From: UBA11889 sp046582115
Lineage (GTDB): Bacteria; Pseudomonadota; Gammaproteobacteria; Pseudomonadales; Azotimanducaceae
Length of the DNA: 64,000 bases
Assembly: GCA_046582115.1 (NCBI GenBank)
Contig: JAYGFA010000050.1
Location: forward strand, 1-64,000
Direction of reading: 5' to 3'
Below, in pieces: positions 1-8,753 of this stretch. The position numbers and the translations under genes are program-made. Numbering within the stretch: the first letter of the stretch is position 1; each line of letters opens with the position of its first letter. The notes beneath the pieces are model-generated. The model saw only the letters and a list, made by a program, of their open reading frames with translations, had not been told where the DNA came from and made no database searches.

Positions 1-1
1 G

Positions 2-466
2 GACGCGGTATTGGCCGAGAACGAAGCGCAGCGCCGCGAGCTTTGGGCCATGCGCGATGACGTTGAGCAGGTCAATCGGTTCGAGCCGGTTTTTATTTAT
101 GACGTCAGTATGCGTATCTCGAAAATGCAGGAATACGTCGACGAGGTGAACCGTCGTCTAGCCGCATCATTTGGCGATTACCAAAATTTTACGTTCGGTC
201 ATATCGGTGATGGCAACATTCATTTTGCAATTTCGGCGGGTACCGATAGCGACGCGCACCACGAGGTAAATTGCTGTGTCTATGAGCCGCTTCGGTCGAT
301 TCGTGGGTCGGTGTCCGCTGAACACGGCGTGGGTCTAGAGAAAAAACGCTATTTGGATATTTCGCGAACAGATGAAGAGCTCCGCTTGATGCGCTCTCTT
401 AAAACTGCACTCGATCCCAAGGGGATATTAAATCCCGGCAAGATCTTTGATGTTCGTGCCGCTTGA
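2..466 (+). CDS. FAD-linked oxidase, C-terminal part (GlcD-like), cut by window edge
   Basis: The reading frame enters from the left edge, so only about the last 154 residues are visible. They carry the C-terminal hallmarks of FAD-linked 2-hydroxyacid dehydrogenases (GlcD / D-lactate / D-2-hydroxyglutarate type): HIGDGNIHF, EHGVGLEKK and the terminal DPKGILNPGKIF. Enzymes of this family oxidise a 2-hydroxyacid on a flavin and pass electrons to a quinone or carrier protein. The N-terminal FAD-binding domain lies outside the window, so the substrate cannot be assigned. An amidase gene begins 9 bases after the stop, so the two are probably co-transcribed. Confidence 0.85.
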   Translation, partial: DAVLAENEAQRRELWAMRDDVEQVNRFEPVFIYDVSMRISKMQEYVDEVNRRLAASFGDYQNFTFGHIGDGNIHFAISAGTDSDAHHEVNCCVYEPLRSIRGSVSAEHGVGLEKKRYLDISRTDEELRLMRSLKTALDPKGILNPGKIFDVRAA

Positions 467-475
467 AGGGCAACG

Positions 476-1870
476 ATGGACGTCCACTACAGGTCGCTTT
501 CCGATATTTGCCGAAAAACAAAGAGCGGCGAACTGAGGGTCGTCAACGTGGTTGAGACGATGCTCCAACGTATACAAGACCTGGAACCGGCGCTTGGCGC
601 GTACGTAACGGTGACAGCCGACGAAGCTATTCAGCAAGCCGAAGTACTTGATGCGCGGCAGCGCGAGGGCGCGCCCCTCGGTATTCTGCACGGTGCGCCC
701 ATAGGATTGAAGGATCTCTTGTGGACGCAGGGCATACCGACGAGTGGTGGGATGCATATGCATCGCGAATGGCACCCGGAAGAAGACGCCTCGGTAGTCG
801 AACGGCTGTACGAAGCAGGTGCGGTTTGTCTCGGTAAGGTGAAACTTACAGAAGGTGCGTACGCAGAACATCATCCGGAAGTAACAGCGCCAAAAAACCC
901 ATGGAATGTTGACTATTGGACTGGGGTTTCGTCATCGGGATCGGGAGTGGCCGTGGCAGCGGGGATGGCACACGGCGCCATTGGAACAGACACCGGAGGT
1001 AGCATCCGTTTTCCCTCTGCCTGCTGCGGTTTGGTTGGACTGAAGCCAACGTATGGCAGGGTGAGTCGCTACGGCGGGTTCGTATTGGCGGATTCACTGG
1101 ATCACTTTGGGCCGATGGCCCGCTCCGTCGAAGACGCGGCCCGTATGCTCCAGGCTATAGCCGGTTTTGACCCTAAAGATCCGTCATCGCTAAACGTAGA
1201 AGTTACCAATTACCTGGCGCCGGGTTCCGAGGATTTGACTGATACCGTTGTTGGCGTTGATTGGTCGTATTGCGAGGACGGTGTCGACCCGTCCGTTCAG
1301 GAATCGACGCGGATAGCCGTAGAACGTTGCCGTGACGCAGGCGCGCGAATCGTCGAAATAACTCTACCCGAACGACAAGAACTTATTGAACGGTGGATGG
1401 TAACGTGCAGCGTCGAATGTGCCTTTGCGCACCAATCGACGTTTCCGTCCAAGGCGAGCGAGTACGGGCCAGCGCTCCGGCGATTGCTTGAGTTCGGTAA
1501 CGAGAAAGCGACGGCGGTTGAATACGCGAGTCTTGAACGGGCGCGTGAGCGGTTCAGACACGAACTGGATAGAGTTCTCACGTCGGTTGATGTGGTTATT
1601 TCACCGTGCATGCCCACGAGTCCGCCAACAGTGGAATCGTTGGCACAGGATGGCAGTGATATCGGAGACGCTGCGTCGATGCTGACGTTTACGGCGCCTT
1701 TTGATTATACGGGTCACCCGACCCTCACGCTGCCGCTCGATCTTGACGCGTCGGGATTGCCGCGGAGTTTTCAGTTTATCGGGCCGCGTCTCGGCGAACG
1801 CCGTCTGATCGAGATCGGCTCAGTGATCGAAGACGGCATCGGCTTCGATCACCACCCGAACCTCGATTAA
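476..1870 (+). CDS. Amidase (amidase signature family)
   Basis: 464 residues, the normal length for the amidase signature family, which hydrolyses amides (or transfers ammonia in GatA) through a Ser-cisSer-Lys triad. The triad is visible: K79 in GLKD, S152 in the SSSGSG loop, and nucleophile S176 in DTGGSIR; the 24-residue spacing between the serines matches the family. No gatB or gatC is adjacent, so this is a catabolic or detoxifying amidase rather than the tRNA amidotransferase subunit. It follows the FAD oxidase closely on the same strand and its last 4 bases overlap the end of a convergent MaoC gene. The substrate is not predictable. Confidence 0.88.
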   Translation: MDVHYRSLSDICRKTKSGELRVVNVVETMLQRIQDLEPALGAYVTVTADEAIQQAEVLDARQREGAPLGILHGAPIGLKDLLWTQGIPTSGGMHMHREWHPEEDASVVERLYEAGAVCLGKVKLTEGAYAEHHPEVTAPKNPWNVDYWTGVSSSGSGVAVAAGMAHGAIGTDTGGSIRFPSACCGLVGLKPTYGRVSRYGGFVLADSLDHFGPMARSVEDAARMLQAIAGFDPKDPSSLNVEVTNYLAPGSEDLTDTVVGVDWSYCEDGVDPSVQESTRIAVERCRDAGARIVEITLPERQELIERWMVTCSVECAFAHQSTFPSKASEYGPALRRLLEFGNEKATAVEYASLERARERFRHELDRVLTSVDVVISPCMPTSPPTVESLAQDGSDIGDAASMLTFTAPFDYTGHPTLTLPLDLDASGLPRSFQFIGPRLGERRLIEIGSVIEDGIGFDHHPNLD

Positions 1871-2703
1871 TTGAACGTACAAACGCCTTGGTCGATCACG
1901 ACGTCACCGTCCTGGTTCGTTGTACGGAAGAGCGCAGTACTTCCATCGACCCACATGGATACCGTTAACGTATCCCCAGGTATGACGGGTTTTGAGAAAC
2001 GAGCGTTCATTGATCGAAATTTAGACGGGTCGTTATCACACAATTCACTGAGCAGCGCCCGACCCGTAAATCCATAGGTGCAAAGTCCATGCAAAATGGG
2101 TTTATCGAAACCGCCCATGGCGGCAAACGAAGGATCCGAATGCAACGGATTACGATCACCTGAAAGTCGGTAAGTCAGAGCCTGATCCTCTCGCGTAGCG
2201 TAGGTCACTTTATGAGTTGGTTCGGCATCCGGGAACGCGACTTTCTCGGACGGTCCTCGGTCTCCCCCCCAACCCCCTTCGCCGCGGCAAAACAGCGTGG
2301 AACGGGTTTTGAGCAACGGCTTCCCCGTCGCCGCATTGACCGCTTCGGATTCCATTTCGATCACGGCGGCATTGCCCTTGTCCCAGATTGCCGCAATACG
2401 ACCGGTGCTTTCTATTTCGCCCTCGGGCGGAATCTCATCGAGGAGCTCGATGCCTTGTTCGCCATGCACCATTAATGTCGGATTAAAGCTTCCGATTTTA
2501 TTCATTGGGGCGCCACCACCGCCTATGATGACAGCGAACGTGGGTAATACCCGTTGCGCTGTATTGTTCGTGTTCTCGGTGGTGAATTGTAGATCGTTGG
2601 TGCCTGCGCCCACGCCGACGGCGTAGATAAGGGCATCTTTCGAATTCCAACTGCGTTTCACGGGGCCGCCGGTTTCACCGACGGCATCTGGATTAATGGG
2701 CAT
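1867..2703 (-). CDS. MaoC-type 2-enoyl-CoA hydratase (hydratase 2 family)
   Basis: 278 residues with the two-hot-dog organisation of hydratase 2 (as in the peroxisomal multifunctional enzyme and PhaJ-like proteins). The C-terminal half has the hydratase-2 signature YRLSGDRNPLH, which gives the catalytic pair D183 and H188, followed by the usual ILHGLCTYG segment. The family adds water to trans-2-enoyl-CoA to give the (R)-3-hydroxyacyl-CoA. It is transcribed divergently from the thiolase-fold/DUF35 pair with about 70 bases between them, so they may share a control region. Its 3' end overlaps the convergent amidase by 4 bases. Chain-length preference is unknown. Confidence 0.88.
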   Translation of the reverse strand: MPINPDAVGETGGPVKRSWNSKDALIYAVGVGAGTNDLQFTTENTNNTAQRVLPTFAVIIGGGGAPMNKIGSFNPTLMVHGEQGIELLDEIPPEGEIESTGRIAAIWDKGNAAVIEMESEAVNAATGKPLLKTRSTLFCRGEGGWGGDRGPSEKVAFPDAEPTHKVTYATREDQALTYRLSGDRNPLHSDPSFAAMGGFDKPILHGLCTYGFTGRALLSELCDNDPSKFRSMNARFSKPVIPGDTLTVSMWVDGSTALFRTTNQDGDVVIDQGVCTFN

Positions 2704-2773
2704 GGCTTTCTCTCTCTGTAGGGCCCGACATACTAACCCGAATTATTGTATGGTCGAGGGTCGGGAGGGATCT

Positions 2774-3952
2774 ATGTCACGAACAGTTCGAGGTAAGGTC
2801 GCCGTTGTTGGCATCGGCGAGACGCGGTATTACAAGCGAGGCGAAGCGCCAGACGCGGAGTTCAAGCTTGCCCTGAAGGCCATTCTTGCGGCATGCGAGA
2901 ATGCTGGGATATCGCCAAAGCAAGTCGATGGCTTTGCATCGTTCTCAAATGACCGTAGCGACCCCTCACACCTCGCCGCGGCACTTGGGGTCAACGATCT
3001 ACGGTTTGCCAATATGCAATGGGGAGGTGGTGGCGGAGGTGGATCTGGAGCCATTGCCAATGCGGCCGCGGCCGTCGCTACGGGCATGGCGGAGTGCGTC
3101 ATTGTGTTCCGGGCGTTGGCTCAGGGTCAATTTGGGCGCTTCGGACAAGGCCCGCAGCGCGACGTTATTGCTGGGGATGGGGCGCATACCGTCCCGTTCG
3201 GTTTAATGTCGCCGGCACAGAGTTTCGCCATGAAAGTCACTCGTTTTATGCATGACCATGGCGTGGCGCAAAACGCATTGAGAGCGATCTCGCTCGCGTC
3301 GTACCACCATGCCCAAAATAATCCCCGAGCCGTGATGCATGGTCGACCGTTAGATGAGGACAAATATGACAACTCGCGTTGGATCGTCGAGCCCTTTCAC
3401 TTGTTCGACTGCTGCCTTGAAAACGACGGGGCTGCTGCAATGGTTCTGGTGGCTTCAGAACGGGCCCGAGATTTCCCTCATAAACCGGCATATATCTTGA
3501 GTGCGTTGTCAGGGTCACATTACCGGGCCGGCGCATCTGTACATAACACACCCGATTACGCCACATCCACGTTTAAGACCGTGGCGCCAAGACTCTATGA
3601 AATGGCCGAGGTAAAACCCGAGGACGTGGACGTCTTGCAATGTTACGAAAACTTTACCGGTGGCGTACTCATGAGCATGGTTGAACATCAATTCTGTGAG
3701 CCGGATGGCTGCAACGAATTTTTTATCAAAGAAAACCTCATTGCCCCATTCGGGAAACTGCCAACCAATACCAGCGGCGGCAATCTAGCGGAATGCTACA
3801 TGCACGGACTGGGGCTCAACATCGAAGCCGTAAGACAAATCCGAGGCCAGTCAACGAACCAAGTTAGCGATGTCGACGTCGCGCTCGTGGCGTCTGGACC
3901 GATGGTGACGCCTGTCAGTTCGTCGATTTTTGGCACGGAAGCAACGCTGTGA
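2774..3952 (+). CDS. Thiolase-fold lipid-transfer/aldolase-like protein lacking the nucleophile Cys
   Basis: 392 residues from the ATG at 2774, chosen because GGGAGG lies just upstream and the product then starts MSRTVRGKVAVVGIGET, as thiolase-like proteins usually do. The overall pattern is SCP-x/acetyl-CoA acetyltransferase-like (ENDGAAAMVL; NTSGGNLAE near the C-terminus). The CxSG motif that carries the acyl-accepting Cys in true thiolases is replaced by seven consecutive glycines (84-90) and S91, and the usual GHP histidine segment reads ECYMHG. In actinobacterial steroid degradation, Cys-less proteins of this fold (Ltp2 type) work with a DUF35 partner as retro-aldolases. A DUF35 gene follows here with a 4-base overlap, so a C-C lyase role is a reasonable inference; thiolysis is unlikely. 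Confidence 0.82.
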   Translation: MSRTVRGKVAVVGIGETRYYKRGEAPDAEFKLALKAILAACENAGISPKQVDGFASFSNDRSDPSHLAAALGVNDLRFANMQWGGGGGGGSGAIANAAAAVATGMAECVIVFRALAQGQFGRFGQGPQRDVIAGDGAHTVPFGLMSPAQSFAMKVTRFMHDHGVAQNALRAISLASYHHAQNNPRAVMHGRPLDEDKYDNSRWIVEPFHLFDCCLENDGAAAMVLVASERARDFPHKPAYILSALSGSHYRAGASVHNTPDYATSTFKTVAPRLYEMAEVKPEDVDVLQCYENFTGGVLMSMVEHQFCEPDGCNEFFIKENLIAPFGKLPTNTSGGNLAECYMHGLGLNIEAVRQIRGQSTNQVSDVDVALVASGPMVTPVSSSIFGTEATL

Positions 3953-4383
3953 GTTATTTGAATCCAGGGTTACCGAAACCCGTCCCGACGCCAGATGGGC
4001 TTGACGCGCCATTTTGGGAAGCTGCAACCCGTGATGTGTTGATGCTCCAGCGGTGTGGCTCATGCCAGGAGTTTCAATGGGGTCCGGAATGGATATGTCA
4101 TCGCTGCCATAGCGACGACGTTAATTTTGAAGAGGTCCGCCCCGCGGGTAACATATACAGTTACGAAAGGGTATGGCATCCCGTTCATCCGGCCCTCAAA
4201 GATCAGGGCCCGTACATTATCGTTCTGGTGGAACTGACGGAATGTAACCGCGTGCGGTTGGTCGGTAACTTGATGGGGGACCCGGAACAAGCGGTTGAGA
4301 TCGGCGCACCGGTGCAAGCTTTTTTTGAACATCATCGAGACGCCGAGCCTGCATTCACGCTTGTTCAGTGGGAGAAAGTTTGA
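3949..4383 (+). CDS. DUF35 zinc-ribbon/OB-fold acyl-CoA-associated protein
   Basis: 144 residues. The N-terminal rubredoxin-like zinc ribbon has cysteines C36, C39, C50 and C53 (CGSC and CHRC pairs), followed by an OB-fold beta domain typical of DUF35. Such proteins bind acyl-CoA and act as obligate partners of thiolase-fold enzymes (ChsH2 C-terminal domain with Ltp2; HMG-CoA synthase partner in archaea). The GTG start overlaps the TGA of the thiolase-fold gene (GTGA), a sign of translational coupling and of a stable complex between the two products. It ends 21 bases from the convergent exonuclease III gene. Confidence 0.9.
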   Translation: MSYLNPGLPKPVPTPDGLDAPFWEAATRDVLMLQRCGSCQEFQWGPEWICHRCHSDDVNFEEVRPAGNIYSYERVWHPVHPALKDQGPYIIVLVELTECNRVRLVGNLMGDPEQAVEIGAPVQAFFEHHRDAEPAFTLVQWEKV

Positions 4384-4404
4384 CGAGACGACCTTCCGTA
4401 TCGC

Positions 4405-5178
4405 TCAGTCAACTTCGACGAGTACGGGTGCGTGATCTGAGGCGGTGAGGGACTCTTTTTTCTTTCGGTAATCACGATCGATCGAAACCTCCCGGGTACG
4501 TCTGCGCACGCCTTCGTTCCCAAGAATGAAGTCAATCCGTAATCCTTGGCCCCGATGGAACGCGCCGCCTCTGTAATCCCACCACGAAAACTGTTTTTCG
4601 TCGGGGAACCTGTCTCTGAACAAGTCAGTCAAGCCGAGATCCTTGATTGCTTGTAAGCGTTTACGTTCATCTTGGGTGTGGAATACGGTGCCGTCGGCCA
4701 AGGTCCCCTGCCAACTGTCATTGGCGTCGGGCACAATGTTGAAATCTCCACAGAGAATGGCGGCATCAGAAGTCAGGTGGTTCTTGGCCCAGAAGTCAGC
4801 GAGGTCATCGAACCATGTCAGCTTACGCGGGTAATCGGCGTGCGCGATGTCTTTACCGTTAGGGCAGTACACGGTTGTAAAGTCGAGACCTCCGATATGG
4901 GCTGAAATTAGGCGCGCACCGGAGTCGTCCTGGCCAGGCAGACCGCTTTGGGTGAGTTCGAATGGTTGTCGCGAAAGAATCGCGACCCCATTCCAGCTCT
5001 TCTGACCGTGTGTGGCTACCCGGTAACCCGCTTTAACAAATGGCTCATGAGGAAAGTCCTCGTCTGTCACTTTGAGTTCCTGTAATCCGACGACATCGGG
5101 TTGTCGGTCATTGAGCCACATCAAAATGTATTCGAGCCGCGCCCGCAGGCCATTCACGTTCCAGGTGGCAATTCGCAT
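4405..5178 (-). CDS. xth: Exodeoxyribonuclease III (AP endonuclease)
   Basis: 257 residues, the normal length of ExoIII. It has all motifs of the EEP nuclease family: WNVNGLRAR at the N-terminus, the metal-binding GLQELK, GDFNIVP in the middle, SWWDYRGGAF, and the catalytic TASDHAPV near the C-terminus. The enzyme cuts DNA at abasic sites and removes 3' blocking groups in base excision repair. It is a single minus-strand gene between the DUF35 gene and the zinc ADH (62 bases from the ADH stop), and neither neighbour relates to repair. The call is secure; only the xthA/exoA subtype is left open. Confidence 0.96.
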   Translation of the reverse strand: MRIATWNVNGLRARLEYILMWLNDRQPDVVGLQELKVTDEDFPHEPFVKAGYRVATHGQKSWNGVAILSRQPFELTQSGLPGQDDSGARLISAHIGGLDFTTVYCPNGKDIAHADYPRKLTWFDDLADFWAKNHLTSDAAILCGDFNIVPDANDSWQGTLADGTVFHTQDERKRLQAIKDLGLTDLFRDRFPDEKQFSWWDYRGGAFHRGQGLRIDFILGNEGVRRRTREVSIDRDYRKKKESLTASDHAPVLVEVD

Positions 5179-5240
5179 TCAACGATTACCCAGGAAGGTG
5201 GACTGCAGGTCTAACCTAACCGAATCGGCTGATTTGCTCT

Positions 5241-6338
5241 TCAGTGTTGAAACTCCAGTATTGCCCGGCCAGCAATGCGGCCCTCCTCGAGCGCAGTGGT
5301 TGCCTCGTTAATGGCGTCAAGTGGGAAACGCTCGGTCACCATCGACTCCAAGTCGAGGTCGCCGTTCGCGTACCAGTCGAGAAACATGGGAAAGTCTCGA
5401 TCCGGCGAACAAGAGCCCCCGATGCTGCCGCGGAACTGCTTTTCTTGTACTAGGATCTCTACGGCGTTCAGTTCGACCGGGGTTGACGGAACGCCGACAA
5501 GAACCGCGGTTCCACCCTGACAAGCGCCAAAGTGTCCACCGCGACAAGCGGGGACGATCTGTTCCATGGTCTGTTTGAGGCCGATACAGTCGAACGCGAA
5601 ATCAACGCCCGTTACAGGTCGCTGCGTGAACGAAGTTTGATCGGGTTTTCCAGTCAATTCGTGGATAGTCGCGATCGCGTCGACTTGGCTTGAGTTAATT
5701 CCATGTGTCGCACCGAAGCGCGTAGCAAATGCTAGTTTTTCATCGTCAAGGTCGACCGCGATGATAGGGTCCGCGCCGCGCATTCTCGCACCGACCACCG
5801 CAGATAGCCCCACACCACCGACACCGAAGATCGCTACGCTGTCGCCTTTCTGGACGTTGGCGGTGTTGATGACCGCGCCGGCGCCAGTCATGACGGCGCA
5901 GCCTATGATCGCGGTAACGTCTTTCTTGATCGATGCGTCCGCTTTGACCACGAATTGTTGATCGGCAACGGTGTGATCTGCCCACGTAAAGACATTCTGA
6001 GAAATGGCCTGTCCGCCCTCGACATCTAAAATGGCAGGAGAAGGTGGGACGTTCGTGTGTGCTGCGTCACGTGGAACCCACGTCACCAGGACGGTGTCAC
6101 CTTCATCGAGGTGAGTCACATCTGAGCCCTTACTGATAACAATCCCCGTCGATTCATGGCCAAGAACCACTGGATTGTTGCGAGGACGATGCATCTGATG
6201 AAGTTGCGAGTGACAGACACCCGATGCGTATTGTTGGACGACGACTTGGGTCGGCCCGGGATCGGGTAGGATGACGTCCTGGATCTGCAGGGCCCCCATT
6301 TCTTTGGGCAAGACCACTACCCTCGCGTGCGTTGGCAT
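5241..6338 (-). CDS. Zinc-dependent alcohol dehydrogenase lacking the structural zinc lobe
   Basis: 365-residue medium-chain dehydrogenase. Catalytic zinc ligands C42, H61 and C147 are present and GVGGVG (172-177) marks the Rossmann NAD site. The loop that normally carries four structural-zinc cysteines (CGxCxxC...C) has none: at residues 87-105 it reads WVPRDAAHTNVPPSP. The region around DFAFDCIG is otherwise like class III-type ADHs. A good ribosome site (AGGA, 7 bases before ATG) and a TATTAT -10-like hexamer at 6350-6355 on the minus strand suggest its own promoter. Substrate is unknown; oxidation of an alcohol or hydroxy compound is expected from the family. Confidence 0.85.
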   Translation of the reverse strand: MPTHARVVVLPKEMGALQIQDVILPDPGPTQVVVQQYASGVCHSQLHQMHRPRNNPVVLGHESTGIVISKGSDVTHLDEGDTVLVTWVPRDAAHTNVPPSPAILDVEGGQAISQNVFTWADHTVADQQFVVKADASIKKDVTAIIGCAVMTGAGAVINTANVQKGDSVAIFGVGGVGLSAVVGARMRGADPIIAVDLDDEKLAFATRFGATHGINSSQVDAIATIHELTGKPDQTSFTQRPVTGVDFAFDCIGLKQTMEQIVPACRGGHFGACQGGTAVLVGVPSTPVELNAVEILVQEKQFRGSIGGSCSPDRDFPMFLDWYANGDLDLESMVTERFPLDAINEATTALEEGRIAGRAILEFQH

Positions 6339-6506
6339 AACTGTTTCCTATAATACGCGTGCAAAAAAGACCGTTTGAGTTTTACCCCGCGTAACAATGC
6401 TTGGCAAGCGGACACCCTGGTTAAGTCAGTCAGACCCGCGTTCGCATGCCCTTTATGTCAATACGGCCATGTCGTTTCGGTCGGGAAGATTTACGGGGGA
6501 ACCGAG

Positions 6507-8753
6507 TTAAGCCAGATCGAATGCGAGTGCTTCGAAACCTGAATTTTTCATCGTCGCGACGACGTCTTCCGCGCCACCAGGACACAGAGCAATGATGCTA
6601 CCCCCACCGCCGCCGCCGGTGAGTTTTGCTCCGACGGCGCCGCACCTCCGAGCGATGTGTATCAGTTCTTCGAGTTCTGGCGTCGATACTTGAAGTGCGT
6701 TGAGGTAGCCCTGACAGAGGTTCATCAGTTCACCAAGTTCCTGATAAGCTCCATCTTGCAGCGCCTCGCTGCCGGCGCGAGTCAGATCGCCAATCTGATC
6801 GAAAATGCGCTCGTATCGCTCGGGTTGCCGTTCCCATGCCCGACGGACTTGCGCCACGGTCGTCGCAGTCAAACTTTCCTTACCAGAAATGCCGATTGCG
6901 ATCGCAACGCTGCTTGGGGGATGCACTTCTTGGAACGTCGGCCTTCCTTCGTTTTCAAACAGTAAAGGTGATCCATAGGTTGCAATAGTGTTGTCGACAC
7001 CGGATGGCGTGCCATGCGCGGCTTTTTCGCATTCGAACGCAAGTTGGTTTACACGTTCGTTACTGAGATCAAGTTTGAAATGACTGGAAAGCGCTCTTAT
7101 CACGGCAACGGCGAGGGCAGAGGACCCTCCTAGACCCATCGCGCGAGGCACGCTCGGAAATGCTTCGATAGTGAGTGATCGAGCTGCCAAATCTAATCGT
7201 TCCAACAGGAGTGCAAGGATTCGAGCTACTCCTTGCGGATTTTCTGACATGGGAGGGACCCGTTGCTCGATTCCCCAACGAGGGATTAAAAGAACGGTAT
7301 CTGCCGAATCCACTACCCTTGCCTCAACCGCTAGGGGAATGGGTGCAGCGAGGGCAGGTCGACCGTAAACGACGGCGTGTTCGCCCAGAAGAATGATTTT
7401 TCCACTGGCATAACTGCGAGGTTCACGGCCTTGCGAAACAGCCGTGTTGTTTCGTAGCCGTTTTAGGATTTCCTGTGCATTCCACACTTTGATATCGCCG
7501 CTCTCAATGAGCGCTTCGACCACGGTGTCAAAGTGTTCTTCGGGCACCTCGGCTGTCGACGCGACACTGCGCGCGTGCAGGGTCATATGGTTTTGTTGGA
7601 TGCCTGCAGTGGTAAGCGATCGCAGTGCGGCGTAATTCTGAGCGAGTCCTACCGCACCCATGACGCTGGCAAGCTCGCTAGCGTTGGGTGATCCCAGCAA
7701 TCTGTGGTTGATTCGTACCGTCGGGTTTGTTTCTAACGATCCGCCCACGGTGCCTACCTTCATGGGCATTTCGATCTCACCGACGAGATCACCTTCATCG
7801 TTCTTGTACCAAAGGGTCAAAGCACGGTAGCGGCCATCGCGAGCTGCATAGGCGTGGGCGGCTGCCTCGATCGCTCGAAAATCGTTACCCGTGGCAATGG
7901 CAACGGCATCTACCCCGTTCATAATGCCTTTATTGTGCGTGGTGGCTCGGTATGGATCGACTCTGGCTAAATCATTGGCGAGTATGATCCCGTCTCGAAC
8001 TTGATCCCCGGAAAACCCTTTGACCACAAGATTTTGGATAGGAAACCGCGCGCGGACGCGAACCAGTGCCCGATCGGTGAGGTTGGAGAGTATGCGGAGA
8101 AATACTTTCCCGCCTGAAATCGTTTCGATAAGCGATGCGACTCCCTCGCACATTCCGTTAACCACGTTTGCACCCATGGCATCGCGTGTATCTACCAATA
8201 AGTGTACGACGAGCATTTCTCGACCATCTTCTGGAGCTCGATGAAGAAATACTTCGATGTCTTTAGCTCCCCCGCCTCGTCCTAGCATTTTTGGGTGCAA
8301 GCTGTTCGCCAAGTTGAGGATTTCTTCCGAACGGTCAAGAAGTTCTTGCTTTCGTCGTTCAGGGTTATCGAGGTTCACGATTTGAACCTGGCCGATAAGG
8401 ATCGGGTCGGTAGTGCTCGCTTCAAACCCACCGGATAGTCGAGCGGTGCGAGCGGCACTAGAAAGCCCGGCGACGATTGACGGTTCCTCCACTGACAACG
8501 GCACGACGTAGTCCTTGCCGTTTACCAAGAAATTGAGGCCAAGACCCACGGGTAGTCCGAGTACGCCGATTACGTTCTCGATCATCTTGTCGGCGACGTG
8601 CAGCTTCAATGTGTGGTCGCTGGTTTCGAGTGCTCGAAGATCGCTATCGGTGATAAGTCCGCGTTCGTGCAGGGCGCGAACGCGTTCGCTAACATCGAGC
8701 TTGAAGAAGTTGGGGATTCTGGAGCTGCTATTCTGTCCGGACTTGGACGCCAT
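6507..8753 (-). CDS. Fused HMG-CoA reductase (class II) - mevalonate kinase
   Basis: One uninterrupted 748-residue frame encodes two mevalonate-pathway enzymes. Residues about 15-435 are a class II HMG-CoA reductase with E59 in ENVIGVLGLPVG, D191 in DAMGANVVN, K275 in HNKGI and H389 in QNHMTLHAR. Residues about 445-748 are a GHMP mevalonate kinase: SGKIILLGEHAVVYG (450-464), the phosphate loop GLGGSSA (540-546), GTPSGVDN with the probable catalytic Asp (581-588) and KLTGGGGGG (710-718). Every key residue of both halves is present, so both activities are predicted: HMG-CoA to mevalonate to 5-phosphomevalonate. The start overlaps the end of the phosphomevalonate kinase gene by 26 bases. The joint, about residues 435-447, is a short charged linker. 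No sign of an assembly chimaera is visible because frame and pathway agree. Confidence 0.95.
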   Translation of the reverse strand: MASKSGQNSSSRIPNFFKLDVSERVRALHERGLITDSDLRALETSDHTLKLHVADKMIENVIGVLGLPVGLGLNFLVNGKDYVVPLSVEEPSIVAGLSSAARTARLSGGFEASTTDPILIGQVQIVNLDNPERRKQELLDRSEEILNLANSLHPKMLGRGGGAKDIEVFLHRAPEDGREMLVVHLLVDTRDAMGANVVNGMCEGVASLIETISGGKVFLRILSNLTDRALVRVRARFPIQNLVVKGFSGDQVRDGIILANDLARVDPYRATTHNKGIMNGVDAVAIATGNDFRAIEAAAHAYAARDGRYRALTLWYKNDEGDLVGEIEMPMKVGTVGGSLETNPTVRINHRLLGSPNASELASVMGAVGLAQNYAALRSLTTAGIQQNHMTLHARSVASTAEVPEEHFDTVVEALIESGDIKVWNAQEILKRLRNNTAVSQGREPRSYASGKIILLGEHAVVYGRPALAAPIPLAVEARVVDSADTVLLIPRWGIEQRVPPMSENPQGVARILALLLERLDLAARSLTIEAFPSVPRAMGLGGSSALAVAVIRALSSHFKLDLSNERVNQLAFECEKAAHGTPSGVDNTIATYGSPLLFENEGRPTFQEVHPPSSVAIAIGISGKESLTATTVAQVRRAWERQPERYERIFDQIGDLTRAGSEALQDGAYQELGELMNLCQGYLNALQVSTPELEELIHIARRCGAVGAKLTGGGGGGSIIALCPGGAEDVVATMKNSGFEALAFDLA

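Noticed and set aside
428..874. 148-codon minus-strand open frame
   Set aside because: Lies antisense to the amidase with its catalytic Lys region; no family resemblance and no ribosome site.
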